Of a DNA stretch of 64,000 nt, positions 45,657-55,829 are shown piece by piece (the first letter of the stretch is position 1; each line of letters opens with the position of its first letter). The stretch lies in the NCBI GenBank assembly GCA_030683995.1, contig JAUXPH010000040.1, positions 62,001 through 126,000 of the forward strand, in the 5' to 3' direction. The position numbers and the translations under genes were made by a program. Source of the DNA: Lutibacter sp. (GTDB taxonomy: Bacteria; Bacteroidota; Bacteroidia; Flavobacteriales; Flavobacteriaceae). The notes below the pieces were generated by a model. It did no database searches. It had not been told where the DNA came from and saw nothing but the letters and a program-made list of their open reading frames with translations.

Positions 45657-46793
45657 CTACTTGATCAATTTTATAAGTGTTTGAATTACGTAATCAATTT
45701 CTTCCTTCGTATTAAATTTACTGAAAGAAAAACGTACAGAAGTTTTTTCAGCTTCTTTTTCGGGTAAAATTGCGTGCAATACGTGTGAACCCATATTGCT
45801 TCCGCTTTGGCAGGCACTTCCGCCTGAAACCGCGATGCCTTTTAAATCCAAGTTAAAAAGCAACATCGCATAATTTTTTGGAAAACGAACATTTAAAATG
45901 ATGTAACTGCTTTCCGTTTCATTTGCTGATTGTCCATTAAATTCAATTCCTTTAAAATTTTGCTTCAATTCTTCAATAAAATAATTTTTAAGTTGTTGAA
46001 TACAAGCCGACTCTTCCTGCATATTTGTACAAGAAATTTCCAGTGCTTTTTCCATGCCCAAAATGCTGTGCACATTTTCTGTACCTGCTCTGGCACCTCG
46101 CTCCTGCTCTCCGCCGTGCAAAATTGGCTGAATACCAAATCCTCGCTTTATGTAAGCAAATCCAACCCCTTTTGGGCCGTGAAATTTATGGGCGCTTGCC
46201 ACAAAAAAATCAATGGGCGTCTGTTTAATATCAATGTTAAAATGCCCAACGCCTTGAACTGCATCACAATGAAATAAAGCATTGTTGGCAAGACAAAATT
46301 GCGAAACCAATTTCAAATCTAAAATATTTCCTATTTCATTATTTACGTGCATCAAACTTACCAATTTCTTTTCGTCGGATTCTTGAAGCAGCTGTTCTAA
46401 ATGCGAATAATTTACATTTCCGCTTTCATCCAAATCAACAAATTTAACGTTTATACCAAATTCTTTTTGCAAGTTTTCTACAGTATGCAAAACCGCGTGA
46501 TGTTCAATTATGGATGAAATAATGGTGGTAACACCTAAATTGGTAACGGCATTTCTAAGTATTAAATTGTCCGCTTCACTCCCTCCAGCCGTAAAAACTA
46601 TTTCCTGGGCTGAGGCATTAAAATGTTTGGCAATATTTTTACGGGCCGTTTCAACCATAGATTTTGCCTTACGCCCAACGTGATGAATTGACGAAGGATT
46701 CCCGTAAACATTGGCCATTGCGATTGATATGACATCAATAACTTGGGGCAATATTGGTGTTGTGGCAGCGTTATCTAGGTAAATTGTTTTCAT
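45657..46793 (-). CDS. Cysteine desulfurase (NifS/IscS-like)
   Basis: About 378 residues from the ATG at 46791-46793 (MKTIYLDNAATTP); an ATG three codons earlier is less likely. Fold-type I PLP enzyme: LDNAATTPI, TAGGSEADNLILRNA, CDAVQGVGHF, PLP lysine in VASAHKFHGPKGVGF, and the catalytic cysteine loop SGGSACQSGSNMGSH. It takes sulfur from cysteine as a persulfide for Fe-S clusters or thiolated tRNA. No iscU, sufU or mnmA is adjacent, and SUF-type SufS differs in length, so the partner is unknown. Operon with manA. Confidence 0.92.
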   Translation of the reverse strand: MKTIYLDNAATTPILPQVIDVISIAMANVYGNPSSIHHVGRKAKSMVETARKNIAKHFNASAQEIVFTAGGSEADNLILRNAVTNLGVTTIISSIIEHHAVLHTVENLQKEFGINVKFVDLDESGNVNYSHLEQLLQESDEKKLVSLMHVNNEIGNILDLKLVSQFCLANNALFHCDAVQGVGHFNIDIKQTPIDFFVASAHKFHGPKGVGFAYIKRGFGIQPILHGGEQERGARAGTENVHSILGMEKALEISCTNMQEESACIQQLKNYFIEELKQNFKGIEFNGQSANETESSYIILNVRFPKNYAMLLFNLDLKGIAVSGGSACQSGSNMGSHVLHAILPEKEAEKTSVRFSFSKFNTKEEIDYVIQTLIKLIK

Positions 46794-46827
46794 TAAAAAC
46801 AAAAGTAATTAAAATAGTTGGTTTCAA

Positions 46828-46860
46828 TTGGTGCTGACTTGCCTAAAACTGTTATTTTTG
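46828..46860 (+). promoter_or_regulatory. Promoter of the small lipoprotein gene
   Basis: TTG (46828-46830), a 22-base spacer, then TATTTTTG (46853-46860), a full TAnnTTTG match. The ATG at 46878 lies 17 bases downstream. Confidence 0.6.
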
Positions 46861-46877
46861 CGTTGAAATTAAACCTT

Positions 46878-47360
46878 ATGAAGAAAATATTGATACTCTT
46901 TTTGGCGTTCACCCTTAATGCTTGCAATGATGGTGATTTTGATGTTCCTGTCTTTGAATTTACCGAAAAAGTAAATGTGTGCGGTAAATATGTTTTATAT
47001 ATAGCAAGTACCAAGAACACAGAAGTTTTGGTTCTTACACTTCCTTCAACAGCTCTTGGAACCGCTCCAACAGTTGCGCTTCCAATTTCAACTACGGTGA
47101 CAGCGACCTATCGAATTTTTGATAAAGGTATTACGGCAACTTATTTTTGTCAGGACATTCCACCATTGGAGCCAAAAATTATTAAGGAACTTAAAGCAGA
47201 TGGAGGCACTATAAACATTGCTGCCACAGAAATGTTGACAAATAGTGTTGTCACTGGCTATTCTTATGAAATTACCATTTCAAAACTGTCGTTTAACGAT
47301 GATAAAGAGCGCGTTTTCTTTGAAAGCTTTAATTTTGGAACGATAAAAATTAACAATTAA
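46878..47360 (+). CDS. Hypothetical lipoprotein
   Basis: 160 residues from the ATG at 46878 (MKKILILFLAFTLNAC), chosen because it gives an immediate lipobox (Cys16) and lies downstream of the promoter; an earlier in-frame ATG at 46818 lies upstream of the promoter. The mature part is beta-rich with an early Cys (VNVCGKYVLYIAS) and a second Cys (TYFCQDIPPLEP) that might form a disulfide. No family was recognised. It faces the Smr gene and their 3' ends overlap by four bases. Confidence 0.8.
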   Translation: MKKILILFLAFTLNACNDGDFDVPVFEFTEKVNVCGKYVLYIASTKNTEVLVLTLPSTALGTAPTVALPISTTVTATYRIFDKGITATYFCQDIPPLEPKIIKELKADGGTINIAATEMLTNSVVTGYSYEITISKLSFNDDKERVFFESFNFGTIKINN

Positions 47361-47920
47361 TTTTTCGGATTTTGGTAAATGACCACTTCGGTTGCACCCA
47401 AACCATACTTTTGAAAGGAAGCATCATTCCAGTAAACGTTGTACTTTTTAAATAGAAATTCCAATTCTGTTTTTAAAACTCCGGCACCCATTCCGTGGAT
47501 AAAAACTATTTTTGGAATCCGGTTTTTAATGGCAAATTCCAATTTGTGCTTGGCAGTTTCCAGCTGAAGGGTCAGCATATCATAATTGTCCATTCCTTTT
47601 GTTGAAGCAATGAGCTGATTGATATGCAGATCAACTTCCATAGGCGGTAACTTGTCGGGTTTCAAATTGGTCTTAAAATTTGGAGCTTGTTTTCTGGAAG
47701 AAGATTCATTGATTTTTTCAGACAAATATTCATTGTCGATATCGCTGAATTTAGAAAGTTCTTTCTGATTTTCTGTAATGATTACCAATTCTTTTGGCGC
47801 ATATTCATAAGAAAATCCGTCCTCATCTTCAACCACAATTTTATTGGGATGCACGGCAATCACTTTTCCTTTTATAACATCGTCAATTACCGCAATTTTA
47901 TCCCCAACTTTAAAATCCAT
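47357..47920 (-). CDS. Smr domain protein (MutS2-type Smr nuclease domain)
   Basis: 187 residues. The N-terminal 60 residues form small barrel-like strands (FKVGDKIAVIDDVIKGKVIAV), the C-terminal Smr domain has MEVDLHINQLI, and FIHGMGAGVLKTELEF is the HGxG motif. Smr domains nick DNA or cleave RNA and are found at the end of MutS2. Here the domain stands without a MutS core. Its role could be in RNA quality control or recombination; sequence cannot decide. Convergent with the small lipoprotein gene. Confidence 0.87.
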   Translation of the reverse strand: MDFKVGDKIAVIDDVIKGKVIAVHPNKIVVEDEDGFSYEYAPKELVIITENQKELSKFSDIDNEYLSEKINESSSRKQAPNFKTNLKPDKLPPMEVDLHINQLIASTKGMDNYDMLTLQLETAKHKLEFAIKNRIPKIVFIHGMGAGVLKTELEFLFKKYNVYWNDASFQKYGLGATEVVIYQNPKN

Positions 47921-48275
47921 ATGCTTAAATTTAATTTAAATGAATAAACAAAGTTATGACAATAATTTGTTCAAAAACAGAATTAAGCCACAAACTGTCG
48001 AACCAAAAAGAAATTTGGATTCAATGACATCAATATATTAAAATTGGTGACTATTTGGACGCAAACATCAATAAATATTCATAAAAATCTTGTAAAATAG
48101 CAGGTAATTGTCTTTTTATACTTGCTGAATTACCTGTCAAGATTCCCTTTAACAGCATTTAAATCATTATAAAACAATCCTTTTTGATTTAGCCAAGTGC
48201 TAAAATATTTTTATAAAAAAAGCTTCTGCTATATAAACAATACTATATAATTTAGGCAATTTAGCGGCTCTAATT
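47921..48275. other. AT-rich gap upstream of the Smr gene and downstream of glgB
   Basis: 355 bases without a credible gene. The one clear structure is a perfect 9-bp inverted repeat, CAGGTAATT (48101-48109) with AATTACCTG (48128-48136). It has an 18-base loop and could serve as glgB terminator or a small regulatory hairpin. Confidence 0.5.
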
Positions 48276-50183
48276 TTAACAGAATTTTAAAATTGAAATT
48301 CCCAATGGCGGCAAAACAAGAATGGCCGCATATTCATCAACTTTTTTCGGCTGTTTTTTTATGGTGATTTTTTCTGCGTTTACATGCCCGCTTCCTCCAT
48401 ATTTCTCAAGATTGCTGCTAAATACTTCCTGCAATTTTCCTTTTCTTGGAACACGGATTTTATAATTCTCTAATGTTTGCGGCGAAAAATTACAAATCAC
48501 CAACACATCGTCTTTCGGATTATTCCCTTTTCTTAAATAAGAAATCACTGAATTCTCGGAATCATCGTAACTTACCCATTCAAAACCTTCATTACTGAAA
48601 CCTTTTTCAAATAAAGCCGGCGTGGATTTATAAAATAGGTTTAAATCCTTAAAATAGTTTTGCGTGTTTTTATGCGGATAAAACTCCAATAAATTCCAGT
48701 CCAAACTTTTTTGAAAATTCCATTCTTCATAATGCCCAAATTCGCTTCCCATAAACAACAGCTTTGTGCCGGGATGCGTAAACATATAGCCATACAACAA
48801 ACGAAGATTTGCAAAACGTTGCCATTCATCGCCCGGCATACGTCCCAAAATGGTTTTTTTTCCGTGCACTACTTCATCGTGAGAAAGCGGCAGCATAAAA
48901 TTCTCGGTAAAAGCGTAGGTTAAACTGAAAGTGATTTCATTTTGATGGTATTTTCTGTAAATGGTGTCTTTAGAAAAATAATCCAAAGTATCGTGCATCC
49001 AGCCCATCATCCACTTCATTCCAAAACCCAATCCGCCCATAAAAGTTGGTTTGGAAACCATAGGAAAAGCTGTGGATTCTTCCGCAATAGTTTGCACATC
49101 GGGGAACGATTTATACACTTCTTCATTCAATTCCTTTAAAAACAAAACCGCATCCAGATTTTCATTTCCGCCATAAATATTTGGCTCCCATTCACCGTCT
49201 TCACGCGAATAATCTAAAAACAGCATTGAGGCTACAGCGTCAACGCGCAATCCGTCGGCGTGATATTGTTCAAGCCAAAATATAGCGTTGCTGATTAAAA
49301 AAGAACGGACTTCATTTCTTCCGTAATTAAAAATAAGGCTTTTCCAATCCTGGTGATATCCTTTTCTTTTATCTGGATGTTCATATAAATTTGAACCATC
49401 AAAATAGCCAAGACCGTGTGCATCTTCAGGAAAATGTGAAGGCACCCAATCCAAAATAATTCCTATATCGCTTTGGTGCAATTTATCGACCAAATATTTT
49501 AATTCTTCCGGATAACCAAAACGAGACGTTGGCGCAAAATATCCGGTAACCTGATAGCCCCAAGAAGGATCGTACGGATATTCCATAATCGGCATAAATT
49601 CTACGTGGGTAAAATTCATTTCTTTCACATAAGTCACCAATTCATCGGCCAATTCAAAGTAAGACAAAGATCTGTTTTCCTTGCCTTTTTTTCTCCAAGA
49701 ACCCAAATGCACTTCGTAAACAGAATAAGGCGCATCTAACGCATTGTTTTTTTTGCGTGTCTGCATCCAGCTTTTATCTTCCCATTTGTAGGAATCTTCC
49801 CAAACTACCGAAGCGGTTTTGGGCGGATGTTCACACCTGCGTGCATATGGATCGGCTTTTTCGGATACGTAATTGTTAATATTTGAATGAATTTTATATT
49901 TATAAACATTCCCTTTTCCTACGGATGGAATAAATCCTTCCCAAATACCTGAGGAATCCCAACGAACATTCAAATTAAATTCTCCATCAACCCAATGATT
50001 AAAATCACCAATTACGGAAACCTGTTTGGCGCTGGGAGCCCAAACCGCAAAATAAGTGCCTTTAACACCATTTACCGTAATACTGTGAGAACCAAATTTA
50101 TCGTACAAACGATAATGCTTTCCGCTTTTAAATAAATCAATGTCGAAATCTGTAAAAAGGCTGTGTGTTATTACATTGGTCAT
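48276..50183 (-). CDS. glgB: 1,4-alpha-glucan branching enzyme
   Basis: 635 residues. The N-terminal CBM48 domain (about 30-130; GTYFAVWAPSAKQVSVIGDF) precedes the GH13 barrel: EVHLGSW, VEFMPIMEYPYDPSWGYQ, GLRVDAVASML with the nucleophile Asp, TIAEESTAFP with the acid Glu, and MLPLSHDEVVHGK. It makes alpha-1,6 branches in glycogen. It is the last gene of glgA-glgC-glgB, only three bases after glgC. The longer N-terminal domain N1 of some GlgB proteins is absent. Co-expression with the synthase and pyrophosphorylase is clear from spacing. Confidence 0.95.
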   Translation of the reverse strand: MTNVITHSLFTDFDIDLFKSGKHYRLYDKFGSHSITVNGVKGTYFAVWAPSAKQVSVIGDFNHWVDGEFNLNVRWDSSGIWEGFIPSVGKGNVYKYKIHSNINNYVSEKADPYARRCEHPPKTASVVWEDSYKWEDKSWMQTRKKNNALDAPYSVYEVHLGSWRKKGKENRSLSYFELADELVTYVKEMNFTHVEFMPIMEYPYDPSWGYQVTGYFAPTSRFGYPEELKYLVDKLHQSDIGIILDWVPSHFPEDAHGLGYFDGSNLYEHPDKRKGYHQDWKSLIFNYGRNEVRSFLISNAIFWLEQYHADGLRVDAVASMLFLDYSREDGEWEPNIYGGNENLDAVLFLKELNEEVYKSFPDVQTIAEESTAFPMVSKPTFMGGLGFGMKWMMGWMHDTLDYFSKDTIYRKYHQNEITFSLTYAFTENFMLPLSHDEVVHGKKTILGRMPGDEWQRFANLRLLYGYMFTHPGTKLLFMGSEFGHYEEWNFQKSLDWNLLEFYPHKNTQNYFKDLNLFYKSTPALFEKGFSNEGFEWVSYDDSENSVISYLRKGNNPKDDVLVICNFSPQTLENYKIRVPRKGKLQEVFSSNLEKYGGSGHVNAEKITIKKQPKKVDEYAAILVLPPLGISILKFC

Positions 50184-50186
50184 AAA

Positions 50187-51449
50187 TTATATGCTAAAAC
50201 CATTAGGAATTAAAGCGTTTTTTTTGACCACAACAATACCATCTCTCACCACATAAGTGTCTGTTTCTATATCCTTTAAATGCTTTCCGCCGTTAATTCT
50301 AACATCATTGCCAATACAACAATTCTTATCTAAAATGGCATTTTTGATGAAACAGCGCTTGCCGATTCCCATAGAAACAATTTTTTCATCAACAATATGT
50401 TCAAGAGGCTGGTAAAAATCGGAACCCATCATATAAGTATTGATAATGGTTGATTCGGTATCAATCCTTGAACGAACCCCAATCACAGAATGTTCAATTT
50501 TCCCTGCGTTTATGATGCAGCCATCCGCAATTACCGTTCTGTCCATTGCGGTTCCTGAAATTTTTGTGGTAGGCAACATTCGGGCATGCGTATAAATTCT
50601 TTTTTGCGTGCTGTACAAATCAAACTTCGGAAAATCATCTGTCAATCCTAAATTGGCTTCAAAAAACGAGTCTATATTTCCAATGTCGGTCCAATAGCCT
50701 TCATATTGAAAACTTACAATTTTATGTTTATCGATGGCCTGCGGAATAATTTCTTTGCCAAAATCATTTGTGTCAGGATTGGCCATCAATTCAACCAAAA
50801 GATCTCTGTTAAAAATATAAATTCCCATAGAAGCCAAGTAATTACGGCCTGCCCTTTTCATTTCATCACTAACTTCTGAAGTCCAATCCGGCAACAAATC
50901 AGCGGCAGGTTTTTCAATAAAAGAAGTGATTTCATCCTGATCGTTTGTTTTTAAAATCCCAAATGATGTGGCATCTTTTGCATTCACAGGAATGGTTGCA
51001 ATGGAAATGGCCGCTTTCATTCTTACGTGTTTTTCAACCATTTCCTCAAAATCCATCTGATACAATTGATCACCAGACAAAATCAAGGCATAATCAAAAT
51101 CGTGATTTAAAAAGTGGTGCATACTTTGTCGTACCGCATCGGCAGTTCCCTGAAACCACGTGCTGTTTCCGGGTGTTTGCTCGGCTGCCAAAACATCAAC
51201 AAATGCGGAGCTGAAAAAACTAAAATGATAGGTATTTTTAATATGCCTGTTTAATGATGCCGAATTAAATTGCGTTAACACAAAAATGCGTTTGATGTCC
51301 GAATTAATGCAGTTTGAAATCGGAATGTCCACCAACCTGTATTTACCCGCAATTGGCACTGCAGGTTTAGAACGCGTTTGTGTTAACGGGTGTAACCTTG
51401 ATCCCTGGCCTCCGCCTAAAATTATTGATAAAACTCTATTCCCAACCAT
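50187..51449 (-). CDS. glgC: Glucose-1-phosphate adenylyltransferase
   Basis: 420 residues. The nucleotidyltransferase opening LGGGQGSRLHPLTQTRSKPAVPIAGKYRL-type motif (starts at about residue 11), then ISNCINSDIKRIFVLTQFNS, YALILSGDQLYQMDFEEM, and FIEKPA are standard. A left-handed beta helix follows (about 310-415; IENSVIGVRSRI-like repeats). It makes ADP-glucose from ATP and glucose-1-phosphate, the committed and normally allosterically controlled step of glycogen synthesis. It is placed between glgA (3 bases) and glgB (3 bases). Confidence 0.95.
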   Translation of the reverse strand: MVGNRVLSIILGGGQGSRLHPLTQTRSKPAVPIAGKYRLVDIPISNCINSDIKRIFVLTQFNSASLNRHIKNTYHFSFFSSAFVDVLAAEQTPGNSTWFQGTADAVRQSMHHFLNHDFDYALILSGDQLYQMDFEEMVEKHVRMKAAISIATIPVNAKDATSFGILKTNDQDEITSFIEKPAADLLPDWTSEVSDEMKRAGRNYLASMGIYIFNRDLLVELMANPDTNDFGKEIIPQAIDKHKIVSFQYEGYWTDIGNIDSFFEANLGLTDDFPKFDLYSTQKRIYTHARMLPTTKISGTAMDRTVIADGCIINAGKIEHSVIGVRSRIDTESTIINTYMMGSDFYQPLEHIVDEKIVSMGIGKRCFIKNAILDKNCCIGNDVRINGGKHLKDIETDTYVVRDGIVVVKKNALIPNGFSI

Positions 51450-51452
51450 AAC

Positions 51453-52862
51453 TTACTGATTTAATGATTTATACAAATTGATATATGCCAATGCCGATGC
51501 ATCCCAAGAGTGGTTGATGCCCATTATTTTTTTTCTTATTTTTTGATATTTTTCTTTATTTTCAAACAAATTAGCCCCTCTTTCGATCGCTTCAGTGATT
51601 TCTGAAACCGAAACTTCTTTATGGCAAATTCCAAATCCGTCCTTTTCTGAAATATCTATAACCGTATCTTTTAAACCGCCAATACTTCTCACAATCGGAA
51701 TGGCACCGTAGCGCAAAGCGTACATTTGGTTCAATCCGCAAGGTTCAACCCTTGAAGGCATCAAAATAAAATCGGCTCCTGCGTAAACAATATGCGCCAA
51801 TTTTTCATCATATCCAATAAAAGCATTGTAAGTTCCTTCAAAATTTTTTTTAAGCGCAATCAATTGTGATTCAACAACATCATTTCCCGAACCCAATAAA
51901 AATATGGATATATTTTCATTTTGAAGCGCTTTTTCAAAGGTTTCCGGAAATAAATCGGCTCCTTTTTCTCCCACCAATCGCCCAATAAATGCAAAAAGCG
52001 GTTTTTCAAAATTCAAATTATACCGACTGCAAAGCCATTTTTTATTGACTTCCCTTCCACTTTCAACAGTATTTATGCTGTAATTTTCCACCAAATAAGC
52101 ATCCGTTTCCGGATTCCATACTTCCCAATCAATCCCGTTCAAAATCCCTACACATTTTGCGCTTTCAGCACTTAACAAACCTTCCAAACCGTTGGCTGCG
52201 TTCTTCAATTCTTCCATATAACTAGGAGAAACCGTGGTCACTTTCCAAGCGCATTTTATGGCTGACGCCAACGGATTGATGTTTCCAAACCAATCTAACA
52301 GCCCAACATTGGCAAAATTAAATTCAGGTATCAAACCCACTTTGCTGTGTGAAAACCAACCCTGATATTGCGCATTGTGAATGGTAAGCACAGTCGGAAT
52401 ATTTTTCAATGCCGCATAATCGCTGCATTGTGTCATCATAAAAGGAATCAGTCCGGTATGGTGATCGTGAATATGCACCGTTGTTGGCTTTTCATCCCAA
52501 GTCAACATCCAATTTAAAGCAGCAATCTGAAATGCCAAAAACCGATCGGTATCATCCATCGAATACACATAATCTTTAAACAGCAATTCAGGAACATCCA
52601 CCAAATAAAGGTTAAAACCAATATTGCTGTGATTCCAAGTTTTTATTTCAAAGGGAAATTCTTGTTTCCCAAGCCTTAATTTCGATTTAAAAATAACAGA
52701 AAACGCTTCACTTTTAGTGAATTTATTGTCATAAAAAGGCATAATTGCTTCCGCAGTAAAACCCGAATCATTTTGGTATTTTGGCAACGCTCCAACCACA
52801 TCGGCCAAACCGCCAACTTTTGCAACCGGATAACATTCTGCGCTCAAATGCGTTATTTTCAT
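51453..52862 (-). CDS. glgA: Glycogen synthase (ADP-glucose type)
   Basis: 469 residues, GT5 family. The N-terminal lobe begins THLSAECYPVAKVGGLADVVGALP, the ADP-glucose KxGGL motif. The C-terminal lobe has FIGRLVGEKGADLF and PSRVEPCGLNQMYALRYGAIPIV. It adds glucose from ADP-glucose to the growing alpha-1,4 chain. It is first in the glg operon; the region upstream (52863-53486) holds hairpin repeats and no clear promoter was placed. Confidence 0.95.
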   Translation of the reverse strand: MKITHLSAECYPVAKVGGLADVVGALPKYQNDSGFTAEAIMPFYDNKFTKSEAFSVIFKSKLRLGKQEFPFEIKTWNHSNIGFNLYLVDVPELLFKDYVYSMDDTDRFLAFQIAALNWMLTWDEKPTTVHIHDHHTGLIPFMMTQCSDYAALKNIPTVLTIHNAQYQGWFSHSKVGLIPEFNFANVGLLDWFGNINPLASAIKCAWKVTTVSPSYMEELKNAANGLEGLLSAESAKCVGILNGIDWEVWNPETDAYLVENYSINTVESGREVNKKWLCSRYNLNFEKPLFAFIGRLVGEKGADLFPETFEKALQNENISIFLLGSGNDVVESQLIALKKNFEGTYNAFIGYDEKLAHIVYAGADFILMPSRVEPCGLNQMYALRYGAIPIVRSIGGLKDTVIDISEKDGFGICHKEVSVSEITEAIERGANLFENKEKYQKIRKKIMGINHSWDASALAYINLYKSLNQ

Positions 52863-52928
52863 AATTGCTGCTTATTTAATACTTTATCGTTCAGGAAATT
52901 AAAAAACATTTTAAAAATTTGGGCGTTC

Positions 52929-52944
52929 CCTGCCAGCTGGCAGG
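52929..52944. repeat. 16-bp perfect palindrome
   Basis: CCTGCCAGCTGGCAGG equals its reverse complement. Its core GCCAGCTGGC also occurs at 37699-37708 in the repeat stretch after ftcD. Confidence 0.75.
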
Positions 52945-53221
52945 TCGGGCTTTCCATTACAATCTTTTTTACTTCGCCAAAAGGCGAATTAAAAAAGTAT
53001 TTTCATTTCAATCCCTAACGCGCATAGAACAAAACAATAAAATGATTACAAAATTCGGCTATAAAAATGTCGGTAATCATTGAATTTATTCATAAATACG
53101 AAAAATGAAATTACAAAAAAATCTTTAATAAGTAAAGTTTTTAAAATATATATTTAATCATTGTTGTCCAGTAAAAATTCTTTGCAATTCAATAATCACA
53201 ATCTAAATGGGGCTTAACAAA

Positions 53222-53367
53222 CAGGTCGCCCCGATGGGGCTTTAAATACTGAATTTTTCTATTTTTCTACAAACATTTCGCTCCTATGGAGCTTTTTTAG
53301 TCCCAGAGGGACGGCCTGCCAGTAGAAAAATAGATTTTCAAAAAACAAGCCCCATCGGGGCGACCTG
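53222..53367. repeat. 146-bp palindromic mini-hairpin element (copy 2)
   Basis: The ends are exact 19-bp inverted repeats: CAGGTCGCCCCGATGGGGC (53222-53240) and its complement (53349-53367). Inside them a 13-bp pair, TCTATTTTTCTAC with GTAGAAAAATAGA, continues the symmetry. The centre has two more 5-3-5 hairpins, GCTCCTATGGAGC (53280-53292) and GTCCCAGAGGGAC (53300-53312). The same hairpin types in similar order form the island at 16389-16490. This looks like a REP/BIME-like repeat; no RAYT transposase is in the window. Confidence 0.85.
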
Positions 53368-53427
53368 TAAGTTTTGCAAAATTTAATCGGACAATAATGA
53401 TATTTAATAAAAACAGCAGAAAAACAA

Positions 53428-53455
53428 AAGAGGAAAATTTTTCAATTTTCCTCTT
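53428..53455 (-). terminator. Terminator of the aconitase gene
   Basis: Perfect 12-bp stem AAGAGGAAAATT with AATTTTCCTCTT around a 4-base loop, followed on the minus strand by a T-rich run. It lies 31 bases past the aconitase stop. Confidence 0.8.
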
Positions 53456-53486
53456 AAAATTATAAATTACAAACAGTTTGTTTTAA

Positions 53487-55760
53487 CTATTTAACTTGTG
53501 CTGCTTGTTCTTTTTTGATCAAGTTTAACGCGGATCCTTCTTTAAACCATTCAATCTGACTCTGATTGTAGGTGTGGTTCAATTGAATAACATCTTTGCT
53601 TCCATCAGCGTGAACAAGTTCCAAAGCCAGTGTTTTTCCAGGAGCAAATTTATCCAAATCCAAAAAGTTAAACGTATCATCTTCCTGAATCAAATCGTAA
53701 TCCGCTTCATTGGCAAAAGTCAACCCCAACATTCCCTGTTTTTTAAGGTTTGTTTCGTGAATACGCGCAAAAGATTTCACAATAACCGCCGCAACGCCCA
53801 AATGACGAGGTTCCATAGCCGCATGTTCACGTGACGAACCTTCACCGTAATTATGGTCGCCCACAACAATCGAATAAACGCCCGCTGCTTTGTAAGCTCT
53901 TCCGGTATCAGGCACAGCACCAAATTCACCTGTCAGCTGATTTTTAACTTTATTGGTTTCTTTCCCAAAAGCATTTACCGCACCAATTAAACAGTTGTTT
54001 GAAATATTGTCTAAATGTCCGCGAAAACGCAACCAAGGTCCTGCCATTGAAATATGATCAGTGGTGCATTTTCCATAAGCTTTTATCAATAATTTAGCAC
54101 CTTTTACGTTGGTTCCAATCGGTTGAAATGGCTCTAACAATTGCAATCTTTCTGATGTTGGGCTCACCAAAACCTCAATTTTGCTTCCGTCTTCAAATGG
54201 CGCCACAAATCCGGCATCATTTACATCGAAACCATTTGGCGGCAATTCAAAACCTGTTGGCTCAGCAAATTTCACTTCCACCCCATCTTCATTGATTAAC
54301 GTATCGGTCATCGGATTAAAATCCAATCTTCCTGATATTGCTATGGCAGCCACCATTTCCGGTGAAGCCACAAAAGCGTGTGTATTCGGATTCCCGTCAG
54401 CTCTTTTTGAAAAGTTCCTGTTAAAAGAGTGAATAATCGTATTTTTTTCTTGTTTTTCAGCACCTTCCCTCGCCCACTGGCCAATACATGGTCCACAGGC
54501 ATTGGTGAATATTTTAGCGTTCAAATCTTCAAAAATGGTTAACAAACCATCTCGTTCAGCCGTAAAACGCACTTGCTCTGATCCCGGATTGATTCCAAAT
54601 TCGGCTTTTGAAACAATATTATTGTCTACTGCCTGTTTTGCCACTGAAGCTGCTCTCGACAAATCTTCATAAGATGAATTTGTGCAAGAACCGATTAATC
54701 CCCATTCCACTTTTAATGGCCAATCATTTTTTAATGCTTTTTCAGTCATTTCACCAACTGGCGTAGCCAAATCTGGCGTAAACGGGCCGTTTAAATGAGG
54801 TTTAAGTTCAGATAAATTAATTTCAATGACTTGGTCGAAATATTTTTCCGGATTTGCATATACTTCATCATCGCCTGTTAAATAAGCAGCTATTTTATTG
54901 GCCTCATCAGCCACTTCATTACGGTCGGTTGCGCGCAAATAACGTTCTATGGAGGCATCATAACCAAAAGTGGAAGTTGTGGCGCCAATTTCAGCACCCA
55001 TATTGCAAATGGTTCCTTTTCCTGTTGCAGACATTGCTTTTGCGCCTTCACCAAAATATTCTACAATGGCGCCGGTACCTCCTTTTACAGTCAAAATACC
55101 AGCAACTTTTAAAATCACATCTTTAGGCGCAGTCCAACCCGATAATTTTCCGGTTAACTTCACACCAATCAATTTTGGAAATTTTAATTCCCAAGCCATT
55201 CCGGCCATTACATCTACCGCATCCGCACCACCTACACCAATTGCAATCATTCCCAATCCGCCGGCATTTACGGTATGTGAATCTGTTCCAATCATCATTC
55301 CTCCCGGAAATGCATAATTTTCTAACACCACTTGATGGATAATTCCAGCACCCGGTTTCCAAAAACCAATGCCGTATTTGTTAGAAACAGATGCCAAGAA
55401 GTTAAATACTTCACTGCTGTTGTTTAGGGCCGACTGTAAATCTTTATCAGCGCCAATTTTAGCCTGAATTAAGTGATCACAATGAACTGTTGTTGGCACA
55501 GCCACTTTTGTTTTACCGGCCTGCATAAATTGAAGCAATGCCATTTGTGCGGTTGCATCCTGGCAAGCAATTCTGTCGGGCGCAAAATCCACATAATCTT
55601 TTCCGCGAACAAAAGCCGTTTTCGCTTTACCGTCCCAAAGGTGGTTGTATAATATTTTTTCAGCTAAAGTTAAAGGTTTTCCAACTACAGTTTTAGCGGC
55701 ATCAACACGTTCTGCCATTCTGCTGTAAACACCTTTAATCATATCAATATCAAAAGCCAT
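53487..55760 (-). CDS. Aconitate hydratase (mitochondrial-like form)
   Basis: 757 residues, the size of mitochondrial aconitase rather than the longer AcnA or AcnB. The 4Fe-4S cysteines are in [13 protein letters not shown] and [10 protein letters not shown]. The substrate loops include [24 protein letters not shown] and the C-terminal swivel domain with [23 protein letters not shown]. It interconverts citrate and isocitrate in the TCA cycle. It stands alone between a repeat-rich gap and an acyltransferase gene, with a promoter-like sequence upstream and a hairpin terminator. Confidence 0.95.
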   Translation of the reverse strand: MAFDIDMIKGVYSRMAERVDAAKTVVGKPLTLAEKILYNHLWDGKAKTAFVRGKDYVDFAPDRIACQDATAQMALLQFMQAGKTKVAVPTTVHCDHLIQAKIGADKDLQSALNNSSEVFNFLASVSNKYGIGFWKPGAGIIHQVVLENYAFPGGMMIGTDSHTVNAGGLGMIAIGVGGADAVDVMAGMAWELKFPKLIGVKLTGKLSGWTAPKDVILKVAGILTVKGGTGAIVEYFGEGAKAMSATGKGTICNMGAEIGATTSTFGYDASIERYLRATDRNEVADEANKIAAYLTGDDEVYANPEKYFDQVIEINLSELKPHLNGPFTPDLATPVGEMTEKALKNDWPLKVEWGLIGSCTNSSYEDLSRAASVAKQAVDNNIVSKAEFGINPGSEQVRFTAERDGLLTIFEDLNAKIFTNACGPCIGQWAREGAEKQEKNTIIHSFNRNFSKRADGNPNTHAFVASPEMVAAIAISGRLDFNPMTDTLINEDGVEVKFAEPTGFELPPNGFDVNDAGFVAPFEDGSKIEVLVSPTSERLQLLEPFQPIGTNVKGAKLLIKAYGKCTTDHISMAGPWLRFRGHLDNISNNCLIGAVNAFGKETNKVKNQLTGEFGAVPDTGRAYKAAGVYSIVVGDHNYGEGSSREHAAMEPRHLGVAAVIVKSFARIHETNLKKQGMLGLTFANEADYDLIQEDDTFNFLDLDKFAPGKTLALELVHADGSKDVIQLNHTYNQSQIEWFKEGSALNLIKKEQAAQVK

Positions 55761-55793
55761 ATCTATAATTTTAATTAAGTTATTTTAATTTTG

Positions 55794-55829
55794 CGAAGGT
55801 ACGAAAAATGATTGCTTTAATTAACAAAA
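55794..55829 (-). promoter_or_regulatory. Candidate promoter of aconitase
   Basis: On the minus strand TACCTTCG (55794-55801), one base off TAnnTTTG, with TTTTG 23 bases upstream (55825-55829). Confidence 0.45.

Larger units (their letters stand above)
52863..53486. other. Repeat-filled 0.6-kb gap between glgA and aconitase
   Basis: No gene was seen. It holds the palindrome CCTGCCAGCTGGCAGG (52929-52944), a hairpin TTCGCC-5-GGCGAA (52973-52989), the 146-bp palindromic mini-hairpin element (53222-53367) and the aconitase terminator (53428-53455). The stretch 53040-53200 is AT-rich with no recognised signal. Confidence 0.7.

Noticed and set aside
46818-46877. Longer N-terminus for the small lipoprotein gene
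   Set aside because: The upstream ATG precedes the promoter and would bury the lipoprotein signal peptide behind 20 extra residues.
53040-53200. Small RNA gene upstream of the palindromic element
   Set aside because: Only AT-rich sequence without a promoter-terminator pair or stable stem.
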